Shown one piece after another: positions 6,853 through 13,674 of a stretch of DNA of 32,373 nt. Location of the stretch: contig JBBSBK010000033.1 in NCBI GenBank assembly GCA_038251315.1, forward strand, positions 1 to 32,373. Direction: 5' to 3'. The notes beneath the pieces were generated by a model. It was not told where the DNA came from, ran no database searches, and saw only the letters and a list, made by a program, of their open reading frames with translations. The translations under genes and the position numbers were made by a program. This DNA comes from JBBKXP01 sp038251315 (GTDB lineage Bacteria; Pseudomonadota; Alphaproteobacteria; Rhodobacterales; Rhodobacteraceae). Each line of letters opens with the position of its first letter. The first letter of the stretch is position 1.

Positions 6853-6888
6853 TTCCGCATCATGAATACCGATAAAAGGAATCGCCCT

Positions 6889-7047
6889 ATGGCCCATCGC
6901 ATCACAGACGCCCTTTTGTGGCCCGGAACGATGATCTGCCGCAGGATGGGCGTGGACCCGGAAAGCGATCAGGGGCTGATCCGGTCGATGTTCAACATGC
7001 TGGTCTATCTTGTGCTGATCCTGACCGTGATGTGGATCGTCCTGTAA
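6889..7047 (+). CDS. small membrane protein next to globin, 52 aa
   Basis: A short protein with a basic, cytoplasm-like N-terminal half (MAHRITDALLWPGTMICRR) and one C-terminal membrane helix (about 33-52, ending LVLILTVMWIVL). No named family is recognised. The ATG at 6889 was preferred to that at 6862 because AAAAGGA lies 8 bases before it; the longer form would add nine residues without a ribosome site. Its stop overlaps the globin start (TAATG), so the two are translationally coupled. Position directly behind the NsrR dyad suggests a role in the response to nitric oxide, perhaps holding a partner at the membrane, but nothing in the sequence shows a mechanism. Confidence 0.75.
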   Translation: MAHRITDALLWPGTMICRRMGVDPESDQGLIRSMFNMLVYLVLILTVMWIVL

Positions 7048-7523
7048 TGGCGGGTCTGGCGCGGTTCGAGATCACCCAAGATCAGATTGCCCAAGTCGTT
7101 GCAGCGTTTTACGCGCAGGTCCGCGTCGACCCGACGCTTGGCCCGGTGTTTGCCGCCCATGTGACCGACTGGCCCGCGCACGAGGCCAAGATCGAGCGGT
7201 TCTGGCGCAATGCGATCCTGTCCGAACGGGTTTATGACGGCAATCCGATGGCGGTGCATATGGCCGCGCACGAGGTCAAAGGCGGCCATTTCGACATCTG
7301 GCTGACGCTGTTCGACAGGGTCGTGACGGCAGAACTGCCACATGGGGTCGCTACACGTTGGTCGCACCTTGCCCACCGGATCGGGCGCGGGCTACGCATG
7401 GGGGTGGAGGATTTGCGCAGCCCAAGCGGTGTGCCGTCGCTGCATCAGGGGTGCCCGTGCCAGACCGCCATAAGTCAGACCGATTGCACATCGCCATTGC
7501 CGGGGCTGGAATCGGCGGGCTGA
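7047..7523 (+). CDS. group III truncated hemoglobin
   Basis: A 158-residue heme protein of the 2-on-2 fold. Family landmarks seen: FYAQVRVDPTLGPVF (21-35), AHVTDWPAH with the WP pair (38-45), RFWRNAILSERVYDGNPM (51-68), and HFDIWLTLFD (81-90), where His81 is the likely proximal heme ligand. Group III globins are usually about 130-140 residues and end soon after a GLRMG-type helix (here 115-119) and a short GVP.L tail; this one continues about 25 residues further into the start of the next gene, with a Cys-rich tail of low plausibility. Role in nitric-oxide or oxygen chemistry is inferred from the NsrR context. ATG at 7047 overlaps the stop of the small membrane protein gene by one base. Confidence 0.9.
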   Translation: MAGLARFEITQDQIAQVVAAFYAQVRVDPTLGPVFAAHVTDWPAHEAKIERFWRNAILSERVYDGNPMAVHMAAHEVKGGHFDIWLTLFDRVVTAELPHGVATRWSHLAHRIGRGLRMGVEDLRSPSGVPSLHQGCPCQTAISQTDCTSPLPGLESAG

Positions 7524-8653
7524 CGGCTGCCGCCCTGCTGGCCGACCTTGGCCATGATGTGACCCTATATGACCAGTTTGCCGCCCCGCGCCCGGTCGGG
7601 TCGGGGCTTGTGATCCAGCCTGTCGGGCAGGCTGTGCTGGCGCGGATCGGGGCGCTGGACGCCGCATTGGAATTCGGCAACCGGATCGTGCGGATGCTGG
7701 GGACCGAAGCGGACAGCAAGCGGCGCGTTTTGGATGTGCATTACAGTCGCCCCGGGGCGGCGCGTTTCGGGCTGGCCATTCACCGTGCGGCGCTGTTCGA
7801 CACGTTGTGGGAGGCGGTTGCCGCCCGCCCCGTCAGGATGGTCGCCGCGCACCGGATTGCCGGGCGCGAGGGACAACACCTGACCTTTGCCGATGGCGGT
7901 CGCGCCGGACCTTTCGATCTGATCGTGGATGCCTGCGGGGCCGGGTCGCCGCTGTCGCCGCTGGTCGCGCGCGCGCTCCCTTATGGCGCGATCTGGGGGA
8001 CGGTCGATTGGCCAGAGACTGACCTGCCAACCGACAATTTGACCCAAGTGTATCGTCGTGCTGACCGGATGATCGGGGTGATGCCGAGCGGTCGGTTGCC
8101 GGGCGATCCGGTGCGCAAGGCCGCCATCTTCTGGTCGCTGCCTGCCGATGCCCATGTCGCGTGGCTGGACCGCGGGCTGGACGCGTGGCGGGCCGACGCG
8201 GTGGCGCTGTTCCCCGCCTTTGCCCCCTTTGCCGCGCAAATTACCGATCCGGGTCAGATGACGCTGGCCCGTTACAGCCACGGCACGCTGGCCCGCCCCT
8301 GCGGTGACGGGATCGTGCATATCGGCGACGCGGCGCACCGGGCCAGCCCGCAACTGGGTCAGGGTGCGAACATGGCACTGCTGGACGCCTTGGCGCTGGC
8401 ACGGGCTTTGGAACGCGCCCCCGTCGCGCAGGCGCTGCCGATCTACGCGCAGGCGCGACGCTGGCACGTGCGGATTTATCAGGGGATGAGCCGCGTGTTC
8501 ACGCCGCAATACCAGTCCGACAGCCGGACCCTGCCGATGCTGCGCGACCGCGTCCTGTTTCCGGCAGCACAGATCGGCCCGATGCCCCGGTTGCTGACGG
8601 CGATCGTCTGCGGCACGATGATTCCGGCGCTGGGGTCGCTGGGCGCGCCCTGA
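7457..8653 (+). CDS. FAD-dependent monooxygenase (PHBH/salicylate-hydroxylase type)
   Basis: A 398-residue class A flavoprotein monooxygenase. The FAD Rossmann motif GAGIGG is at 16-21, a DLIVDACGAGS segment stands at the DG-motif region, and GIVHIGDAAHRASPQLGQGANMAL is the GD motif that binds the FAD ribityl chain. Such enzymes use NAD(P)H and O2 to hydroxylate a small, often aromatic, substrate; the substrate here is unknown. The start is uncertain: GTG at 7457 has AGGGG 5 bases upstream, GTG at 7451 is alternative, and TTG at 7484 would begin directly before the Rossmann strand. With 7457 the gene overlaps the globin by 67 bases, suggesting coupled expression. No partner reductase is encoded nearby. 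Downstream it converges with the broken cNMP/thioredoxin-reductase gene. Confidence 0.88.
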   Translation: MPDRHKSDRLHIAIAGAGIGGLTAAALLADLGHDVTLYDQFAAPRPVGSGLVIQPVGQAVLARIGALDAALEFGNRIVRMLGTEADSKRRVLDVHYSRPGAARFGLAIHRAALFDTLWEAVAARPVRMVAAHRIAGREGQHLTFADGGRAGPFDLIVDACGAGSPLSPLVARALPYGAIWGTVDWPETDLPTDNLTQVYRRADRMIGVMPSGRLPGDPVRKAAIFWSLPADAHVAWLDRGLDAWRADAVALFPAFAPFAAQITDPGQMTLARYSHGTLARPCGDGIVHIGDAAHRASPQLGQGANMALLDALALARALERAPVAQALPIYAQARRWHVRIYQGMSRVFTPQYQSDSRTLPMLRDRVLFPAAQIGPMPRLLTAIVCGTMIPALGSLGAP

Positions 8654-8730
8654 CACTCACTTTGCCGCAACAACTCCCCCCGGAGGGTCCGCCCTGTCAG
8701 CCGCCGCTGTCGTGTGCCACTCGGGCGCTG

Positions 8731-9373
8731 TCAGCCCGCGCCCTGCTGGTTTACCCAAACCCAGACAGCCGAGATCACCACCGACCCTTCGCCGACGCCG
8801 GATGCCACCCGTTTGACCGATCCGGCCCGGACGTCGCCGACGGCAAAGATGCCGGGGCAGGAGGTCTCGTAAGTCGTGGCCTGCCCTGCCCCGGTCACCA
8901 CAAAGCCATGCGGGTCAAGATCGACAGCCCTGACAGCCAGCTGGTGTTGGGGGCTGATCGCTGGTCAGTGCGCGCCTGAGCCGCGCTGCGAAGACGGTGA
9001 TGACGATGTCGCTGATTTCGGGCACCCGCGCCATCAGGTCCAGCATCGCGCGGCGCGGCACCTGCAGCACGTCGGATGCGACGACCGCCCGCGCCCCCAG
9101 CAGCGCCGGGGCACCAGCGAGAAACCCGATTTCGCCGAAAAACTGCCCCGGCCCCAGCGATGCGGTGCCGTAACGATTGCCAGTGGCGGGGTCGACCGCC
9201 TCAAGCTCGCCCTTGAGGAGATAATGGAAATGGTCGGCGGGTTGCCCCATTTCCTGCACCATGTCACCCGGTTGGAAACCGACCTCTTTGCCGATCCTGT
9301 GGAGGGCGGCGACATGACTGTCGGCCAGCGGGGTGCGCACCATCGTGGTAAGGTCGTCGGCGAGGGATTCCAT
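8731..9373 (-). pseudogene. cNMP-binding-domain/thioredoxin-reductase fusion gene, internally deleted and frameshifted
   Basis: The 5' part (9373 to about 8960) encodes a complete cyclic-nucleotide-binding-type domain, and 8955-8731 encodes the C-terminal end of a thioredoxin-reductase-like flavoprotein (CPGIFAVGDVRAGSVKRVAS, GEGSVVISAVW, stop TGA at 8733-8731). Rhodobacteraceae have fusion proteins of this domain order, from family knowledge, of roughly 540 residues; here most of the FAD- and NADPH-binding region (about 1 kb, inferred) is missing. At the join the frames differ: APNTSWLSG is readable in one frame and VDLDPHGFVVTG in another, which fits loss of one G in a G-run at 8928-8930. 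Translation therefore stops at 8915. ATG 9373 has AAAGGAGT upstream, inside the end of the preceding gene. Confidence 0.8.
8915..9373 (-). CDS. surviving cNMP-binding-type domain protein, 152 aa (5' part of the broken gene)
   Basis: The frame still open from ATG 9373 gives 152 residues: an N-terminal helix (MESLADDLTTMVRTPL), then a Crp-like beta-roll (KGELEAVDPATG, GQFFGEIGFLAGAPAL, RRAMLDLMARVPEISD) up to FAARLRRALTSDQ, followed by about 14 residues of out-of-frame tail. There is no helix-turn-helix, so it would not act as a transcription factor. It retains a good ribosome site and is 5 bases from the YcjF-like gene, so it may still be made. Whether the isolated domain has a function is unknown. 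Confidence 0.6.
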   Translation of the reverse strand: MESLADDLTTMVRTPLADSHVAALHRIGKEVGFQPGDMVQEMGQPADHFHYLLKGELEAVDPATGNRYGTASLGPGQFFGEIGFLAGAPALLGARAVVASDVLQVPRRAMLDLMARVPEISDIVITVFAARLRRALTSDQPPTPAGCQGCRS

Positions 9374-9378
9374 GTGGA

Positions 9379-10386
9379 TTACTCCTTTGGCGCACCAAAT
9401 AGTCCGGTCAGCGATCTTTGCACGAGGCCTGTGACGGATGGCCGTTTCAGTGCGTGAAATGGCAGCGGGCGGCAGACCTCGATTGCCGCCACGCCGACCC
9501 GTGCGGTCAGCGCGCCGTTGATGATCCCCTCGCCGAACCGGCGCGAGAGTTTGGACAGGATACCGCCGCCTGCCACCGAATGGATCAGGTCGTCGCCCAC
9601 CGCCACAGCCCCCGTCGCCACCAGATGTGTCAGCACCGTGCGGACCAACCGCCAACTGCCCAAGGTGCCGGCGCGACCGCCGTACACCTCGGCCACGCGC
9701 CGGATCATCCGCAGGTTTGCTGTCAATGCGGTGAACACGTCGGCCAGTGCCAGCGGGACGATCGCGGTGACGAGGGCGACCTGCCGCGCGGCACCTTCCA
9801 CCTCGCGCAGGGCGCGTTGGTCGAGGGGGGCGAGCAGTGTGGTTTCGACGGCCCCGAGCAGGGCGTCGGCATCGAGGATATCGCCCATTTGAGCGGCCAG
9901 CCGGTCGCGGCCCCATTTGGTATCGTCGCGCCCGGCATAGAGCCGATCAAGCTGGGCGACGACATTTTGTGCCGCCTTGAGGTCATGGTTCGCCAACGCT
10001 GTCAGTGCGACCTTGTGGACCTTGTCGAGTCTGCGCAAGCGTCCGAAGGCGGCCAGTTCGCGCAGGGCGATGGCAAACAGGACGAGGCAGAAGGCAGCGA
10101 TCATGACGGTGGCGATCAGGCCCAGCAAGGGGTGCGCGGCGAGGAGCGCGGTAACGTAGTTCCACGCGGCGAGTGACACGACGAAGCCGGTGATCGAGAG
10201 CAGCAGCGACCAGAACCAGCGCCCGAGGGTCGAGGGTTTGCGGGCGGCAAGGGCGGCCACCCGTTGCATCGCGGCGGGCGACAGATCGTCGATCACGGCG
10301 GGCGCGTCGGCAGGGCGCGCCGGGGTTGCGTCGTCGATGTCGATCAGGATCGGGCCGGAATGGGGGCCGGGGCGTTTGTCGGTCAT
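9379..10386 (-). CDS. YcjF/TIGR01620-family inner-membrane protein
   Basis: A 335-residue membrane protein with a proline-rich cytoplasmic N-terminus (1-55), two adjacent hydrophobic segments (about 58-78 and 84-108, WFWSLLLSITGFVVSLAAW and LLGLIATVMIAAFCLVLFAIAL), and a C-terminal DUF697-like region with further hydrophobic stretches (ALVTAIVPLALADVF, VATGAVAVGDDLI). In E. coli the homologue YcjF is encoded with YcjX near the phage-shock genes; its biochemical role is not settled. The ATG at 10386 overlaps the stop of the upstream YcjX-like gene (ATGA), so the two are translationally coupled and probably act together. Confidence 0.88.
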   Translation of the reverse strand: MTDKRPGPHSGPILIDIDDATPARPADAPAVIDDLSPAAMQRVAALAARKPSTLGRWFWSLLLSITGFVVSLAAWNYVTALLAAHPLLGLIATVMIAAFCLVLFAIALRELAAFGRLRRLDKVHKVALTALANHDLKAAQNVVAQLDRLYAGRDDTKWGRDRLAAQMGDILDADALLGAVETTLLAPLDQRALREVEGAARQVALVTAIVPLALADVFTALTANLRMIRRVAEVYGGRAGTLGSWRLVRTVLTHLVATGAVAVGDDLIHSVAGGGILSKLSRRFGEGIINGALTARVGVAAIEVCRPLPFHALKRPSVTGLVQRSLTGLFGAPKE

Positions 10387-11798
10387 AGCTTGTCGCCGAT
10401 CAGGAACTGCGCCGCGCGGTCCAGCCGGATATGCGGCGGGCCATCGCCGGGGGTCAGGTTGAGGGGCGCGGGGGCAAAGTCCATCGCGCCGTAATCGGCG
10501 TCGGGCCATTTCGCCGCCCCTTCGCGGGCAGGCGTCAGCAGGTGGCCGGGGTCGGTTGGCAGCGCGCCGGGATGGAACGCGGCCTGTTTGCCCGAGCCGA
10601 GCAAGCGGCCCCGCACCACATCAAGCGGGCCGTCGCGATGATCGACCGTTTCTTCGACCGTGGTGCGCAGGGCCGCGATCGACATCGCGGCGGTCTGGGC
10701 GCCGGAAAACTGGGCGCGGTCGCGGGCCTCGCGCAAAAGCGCCTCGGTTATGGCCGTCAGGGCTGCGTGTTGCGCATGGTGCAGGTGGTCGGCTTTGGTC
10801 GCGGCAAAGAGGATCTTTTCGACCCGCCGCCCGGCGAAGATGCGGGTCAGGAAGGCGTTGCGCCCCGGTCGGAAGGCCAGCAGGATGTCGGCCATCGTGC
10901 GCCGCAGATCATCCAGCGCGGCAGGCCCCGCGTGGATCGCGCCCAGCACGTCGACCAGCACGATCTGGCGGTCGATCTTGGCGAAGTGGTCGCGAAAGAA
11001 GGGTTTGACGACGTGGCTTTTGTAGCTTTCGAACCGGCGGTCGAATTCGCGGTAAAGCGATCTGCGCGGGGTGCTGCCGGGGTTGGTCAGGGGTGCAAAG
11101 GTCAGCACGGGCGATCCGGCCAGATCGCCGGGCAGCAGGAACCGCCCCGGTGTGAGGTCGGACAGGCCGACGTCGCGCGCGGCGTTGAGGTAGTCCGTGA
11201 AGCCATCGGCAAGCGCCTTGGCCGCAGGTTCCACCAGCGCCGCCGTGGCATCCGCCGCCCCGAGTTGCGCCAGATAGGCCGCACCGCTGGGCCGGGTCAG
11301 CATCCGCGCCAGCGTTTCCGCCGACCATTGCGCATAGGTTTTATCCAGCAGCGCGAGGTCGAGCAGCCATTCGCCGGGGTAATCAACGATATCCAGATGC
11401 ACCGTGCGCGTCCCTTGAAACCCCGACAGCAGGCCCATCGGCTGGACCTTGAGGGAAAGCCGCAACTGGCTGATCCGGCGGGTGCCTTCAGGCCAGCTTG
11501 GGTCGGGCGCGGTGAGCCGGGCAAGGTGGGTTTCGTAATCGAAGCGGGGCAGCGTGTCGTTGGGTTGGGGTTGCAGGTAGGCGGTGCGGATCGCGCCGTT
11601 GGCGGCTGCGACCAGCCCCGGCATCCGGCCACGGTCCATCAGGTTGGCGACCAGAGCGGTGATGAACACGGTCTTGCCCGCGCGTGACAGCCCCGTCACC
11701 CCCAGCCGGATGACTGGGTCGGAAAACGGGGCAGTCAGGGTGTCGGTGACGGTTTCCACCCCGCGCAGGATGCCGTCCGCGATTGTGCCAATGACCAA
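10383..11798 (-). CDS. YcjX-family (DUF463) P-loop GTPase-like protein
   Basis: A 471-residue soluble P-loop protein. The Walker A motif GLSRAGKT is at 36-43 after an amphipathic N-terminus; VHLDIVDYPGEWLLDLALL provides the Walker B/DxxG-like segment, and FAATKADHLHHAQ resembles an NKxD-like TKAD base-specificity motif. The DUF463 family is widely paired with YcjF, as here. The function may be membrane stress related by analogy with the E. coli psp neighbourhood, but no psp genes occur in this window. The start is TTG at 11798 with AAAGGGG upstream; no ATG fits the conserved N-terminus. The gene is divergent from truA with a 97-base gap. Confidence 0.9.
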   Translation of the reverse strand: MVIGTIADGILRGVETVTDTLTAPFSDPVIRLGVTGLSRAGKTVFITALVANLMDRGRMPGLVAAANGAIRTAYLQPQPNDTLPRFDYETHLARLTAPDPSWPEGTRRISQLRLSLKVQPMGLLSGFQGTRTVHLDIVDYPGEWLLDLALLDKTYAQWSAETLARMLTRPSGAAYLAQLGAADATAALVEPAAKALADGFTDYLNAARDVGLSDLTPGRFLLPGDLAGSPVLTFAPLTNPGSTPRRSLYREFDRRFESYKSHVVKPFFRDHFAKIDRQIVLVDVLGAIHAGPAALDDLRRTMADILLAFRPGRNAFLTRIFAGRRVEKILFAATKADHLHHAQHAALTAITEALLREARDRAQFSGAQTAAMSIAALRTTVEETVDHRDGPLDVVRGRLLGSGKQAAFHPGALPTDPGHLLTPAREGAAKWPDADYGAMDFAPAPLNLTPGDGPPHIRLDRAAQFLIGDKL

Positions 11799-11895
11799 TG
11801 CCTGCCCCTTTGCCTGCGCCCGCGACCAAGATAGGCAGCAGTGCGCAGGATGTGTAGGGATTGATTTCGCCCCGCCCTGCCCCTAAGCCGCGCCC

Positions 11896-12708
11896 ATGCC
11901 CCGTTTTGCCTTGAAAATCGCCTATCACGGTGGCCCTTTTGCGGGCTGGCAGCGGCAGGCTGACCAGCCTTCGGTGCAGGGGGCCATCGAGGCGGCGCTG
12001 TGCCGGTTGGAACCGGGACCGCATACGATTGCCGCTGCGGGGCGCACCGATGCGGGGGTGCATGGGCTGGGTCAGGTGGCGCATTGCGATCTGGGGCGAG
12101 ATTGGGATCCGTTTCGGTTGTCGGAGGCGTTGAATTATCATTTGAAGCCCGCGCCGGTGGCCGTGGTCGATTGTGCGCAGGTGCCGGATGACTGGCACGC
12201 CCGGTTTTCGGCGGTCGAAAGGGTCTATGTTTTTCGGCTGATCTGTCGTCGTGCGCCATTGGTGCATGATGCGGGGTTGGCGTGGCGTGTCGGGCATCGC
12301 CTTGACGGGGCGGCGATGCAGGCGGGGGCGGATCGGTTGCTGGGGCGGCACGATTTCACGACGTTCCGGTCGTCGGTGTGTCAGGCGGACAGCCCGTTGC
12401 GGACGCTGGATGAATTGCGGGTCGAAACGGTGGATGAGCATGAGTTTCGGTTCACCGTTCGGGCCCGGTCGTTCCTGCACAATCAGGTGCGCAGTTTTAT
12501 CGGCACGCTGGAGCGGATTGGCGCGGGGGCGTGGACTCCGGATGATGTGACACGGGCGCTGGAGGCGCGTGACCGCGCGGCCTGCGGGCCGGTTTGTCCG
12601 CCGGAGGGGTTGTATCTGAAGGCGGTTGCCTACCCTGAGGACCCGTTTTCGGACAGGAACGGCAGCAAGGCGGCCAGCAGGTCGTCGGGGGCTTCTTCGG
12701 CGATGTAG
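11896..12708 (+). CDS. truA: tRNA pseudouridine(38-40) synthase
   Basis: A 270-residue enzyme that isomerises uridine to pseudouridine at positions 38-40 of the tRNA anticodon stem-loop. The catalytic motif GRTDAGVHG gives the nucleophilic Asp at 52; other family blocks are KIAYHGGPFAGWQ (7-19), VERVYVFRL and ARSFLHNQVRSFIGTL. Length is normal up to the PEGLYLKAVAYPEDPF tail; the last 22 residues run Ser-rich beyond the family end because the stop lies 79 bases inside the convergent hydrolase gene. ATG 11896 gives the usual N-terminus; no clear ribosome site precedes it. Confidence 0.96.
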   Translation: MPRFALKIAYHGGPFAGWQRQADQPSVQGAIEAALCRLEPGPHTIAAAGRTDAGVHGLGQVAHCDLGRDWDPFRLSEALNYHLKPAPVAVVDCAQVPDDWHARFSAVERVYVFRLICRRAPLVHDAGLAWRVGHRLDGAAMQAGADRLLGRHDFTTFRSSVCQADSPLRTLDELRVETVDEHEFRFTVRARSFLHNQVRSFIGTLERIGAGAWTPDDVTRALEARDRAACGPVCPPEGLYLKAVAYPEDPFSDRNGSKAASRSSGASSAM

Positions 12709-13523
12709 TGGCCGTTGCCGATGGCGTGGCCGCGCACGTTTTCCGCGCGCAAACGCCAGAGGGCCAGCGCGTCGAATTCGGCGGCGATGACGCCGTTTTG
12801 GCCCCAGAGGATTTGCACCGGCATCGACAGTTTCGCATCTCCATCCGCGTCGTCGTGGGCGATGTCGATGGTGGCGGCGGCGCGGTAATCCTCGCAGGCG
12901 GCGTGGATCGTGGCCGGGGTCCAGCAGGCGATGTAGTCAGCGAGGGCCTCGGGTGAAAAGGGTGAGGGTCCGGCAGCCCCTGCCCCCATGCTGCCGATCT
13001 TGGTGCGCAGGAAATATTCCGGGTTAGCCCCGATCAGGGTTTCGGGGAAAGGTGCGGGCTGGATCAGGAAGAACCAGTGCCAATAGGCGCGGGCGAAACC
13101 GGGGCCGCCGGTCGCATACATCTCGCGTGTCGGGGCGATGTCGAGGAGGGTCATCCGCGATATGGCGGCGGGGTGATCCATCCCCATCCGGTGCGCCACC
13201 CGCGCACCCCGGTCATGGGCACAGATGGCAAAGCGCGGATGCCCGAAATGCGCCATCAGGGCGACCATGTCGGCCCCCATCGCCCGTTTGGAATAGGGCG
13301 CGTGGTCGGGCGTCGTAGCAGGTTTCGATGACCGCCCGTAGCCGCGCAGGTCGGCGGCGATCACGGTATGGTCCTGTGCCAGACGCGGCGCGACGCGGTG
13401 CCACATGGCGTGGGTTTGCGGGTAGCCGTGCAGCAGCAACAAGGGCGGGCCCGACCCAGCCCGAACCCCGTGGATCGTGACGCCGTCCAGCGGCACGTCG
13501 AATGAGGCGAACCCTGCGAACAT
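12630..13523 (-). CDS. alpha/beta hydrolase, haloacetate (fluoroacetate) dehalogenase type
   Basis: A 297-residue alpha/beta hydrolase. In the well-studied fluoroacetate dehalogenase RPA1163 the working residues are D110, R111, R114, D134, H155, W156, Y219 and H280. Here the equivalents are D104 and R105 and R108 (in AHDRGARVAHRM), D128 (LLDIAPT), H149-W150 (YWHWFFL), Y213 (CEDYRA) and H272 (GNGHYIAEE), with identical spacing as far as Tyr. So nucleophile, acid, base, carboxylate-binding arginines and halide pocket are all present. It could hydrolyse haloacetates to glycolate, or a related ester or epoxide. The ATG at 13523 is used; a TTG two codons upstream is possible and neither has a good ribosome site. 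The 3' end overlaps truA by 79 bases, tail to tail. Confidence 0.88.
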   Translation of the reverse strand: MFAGFASFDVPLDGVTIHGVRAGSGPPLLLLHGYPQTHAMWHRVAPRLAQDHTVIAADLRGYGRSSKPATTPDHAPYSKRAMGADMVALMAHFGHPRFAICAHDRGARVAHRMGMDHPAAISRMTLLDIAPTREMYATGGPGFARAYWHWFFLIQPAPFPETLIGANPEYFLRTKIGSMGAGAAGPSPFSPEALADYIACWTPATIHAACEDYRAAATIDIAHDDADGDAKLSMPVQILWGQNGVIAAEFDALALWRLRAENVRGHAIGNGHYIAEEAPDDLLAALLPFLSENGSSG

Positions 13524-13674
13524 CGGCAAAGGATCGCCGATAGGTCCGCCATTTGTCCAGCCGGTTCACAATCGGAACCAAAACCCGGCTTGGGCGTTTT
13601 CCTGCACGGATTTGTGCGCTATCAAGGATCAAAGCGCGGCAAAAGCCGCCGAGAATAACAGGGATGAAATCCAC

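Noticed and set aside
6862..6888. Longer start (ATG 6862) for the small membrane protein
   Set aside because: The AAAAGGA ribosome site lies between it and ATG 6889, so the later start is favoured.
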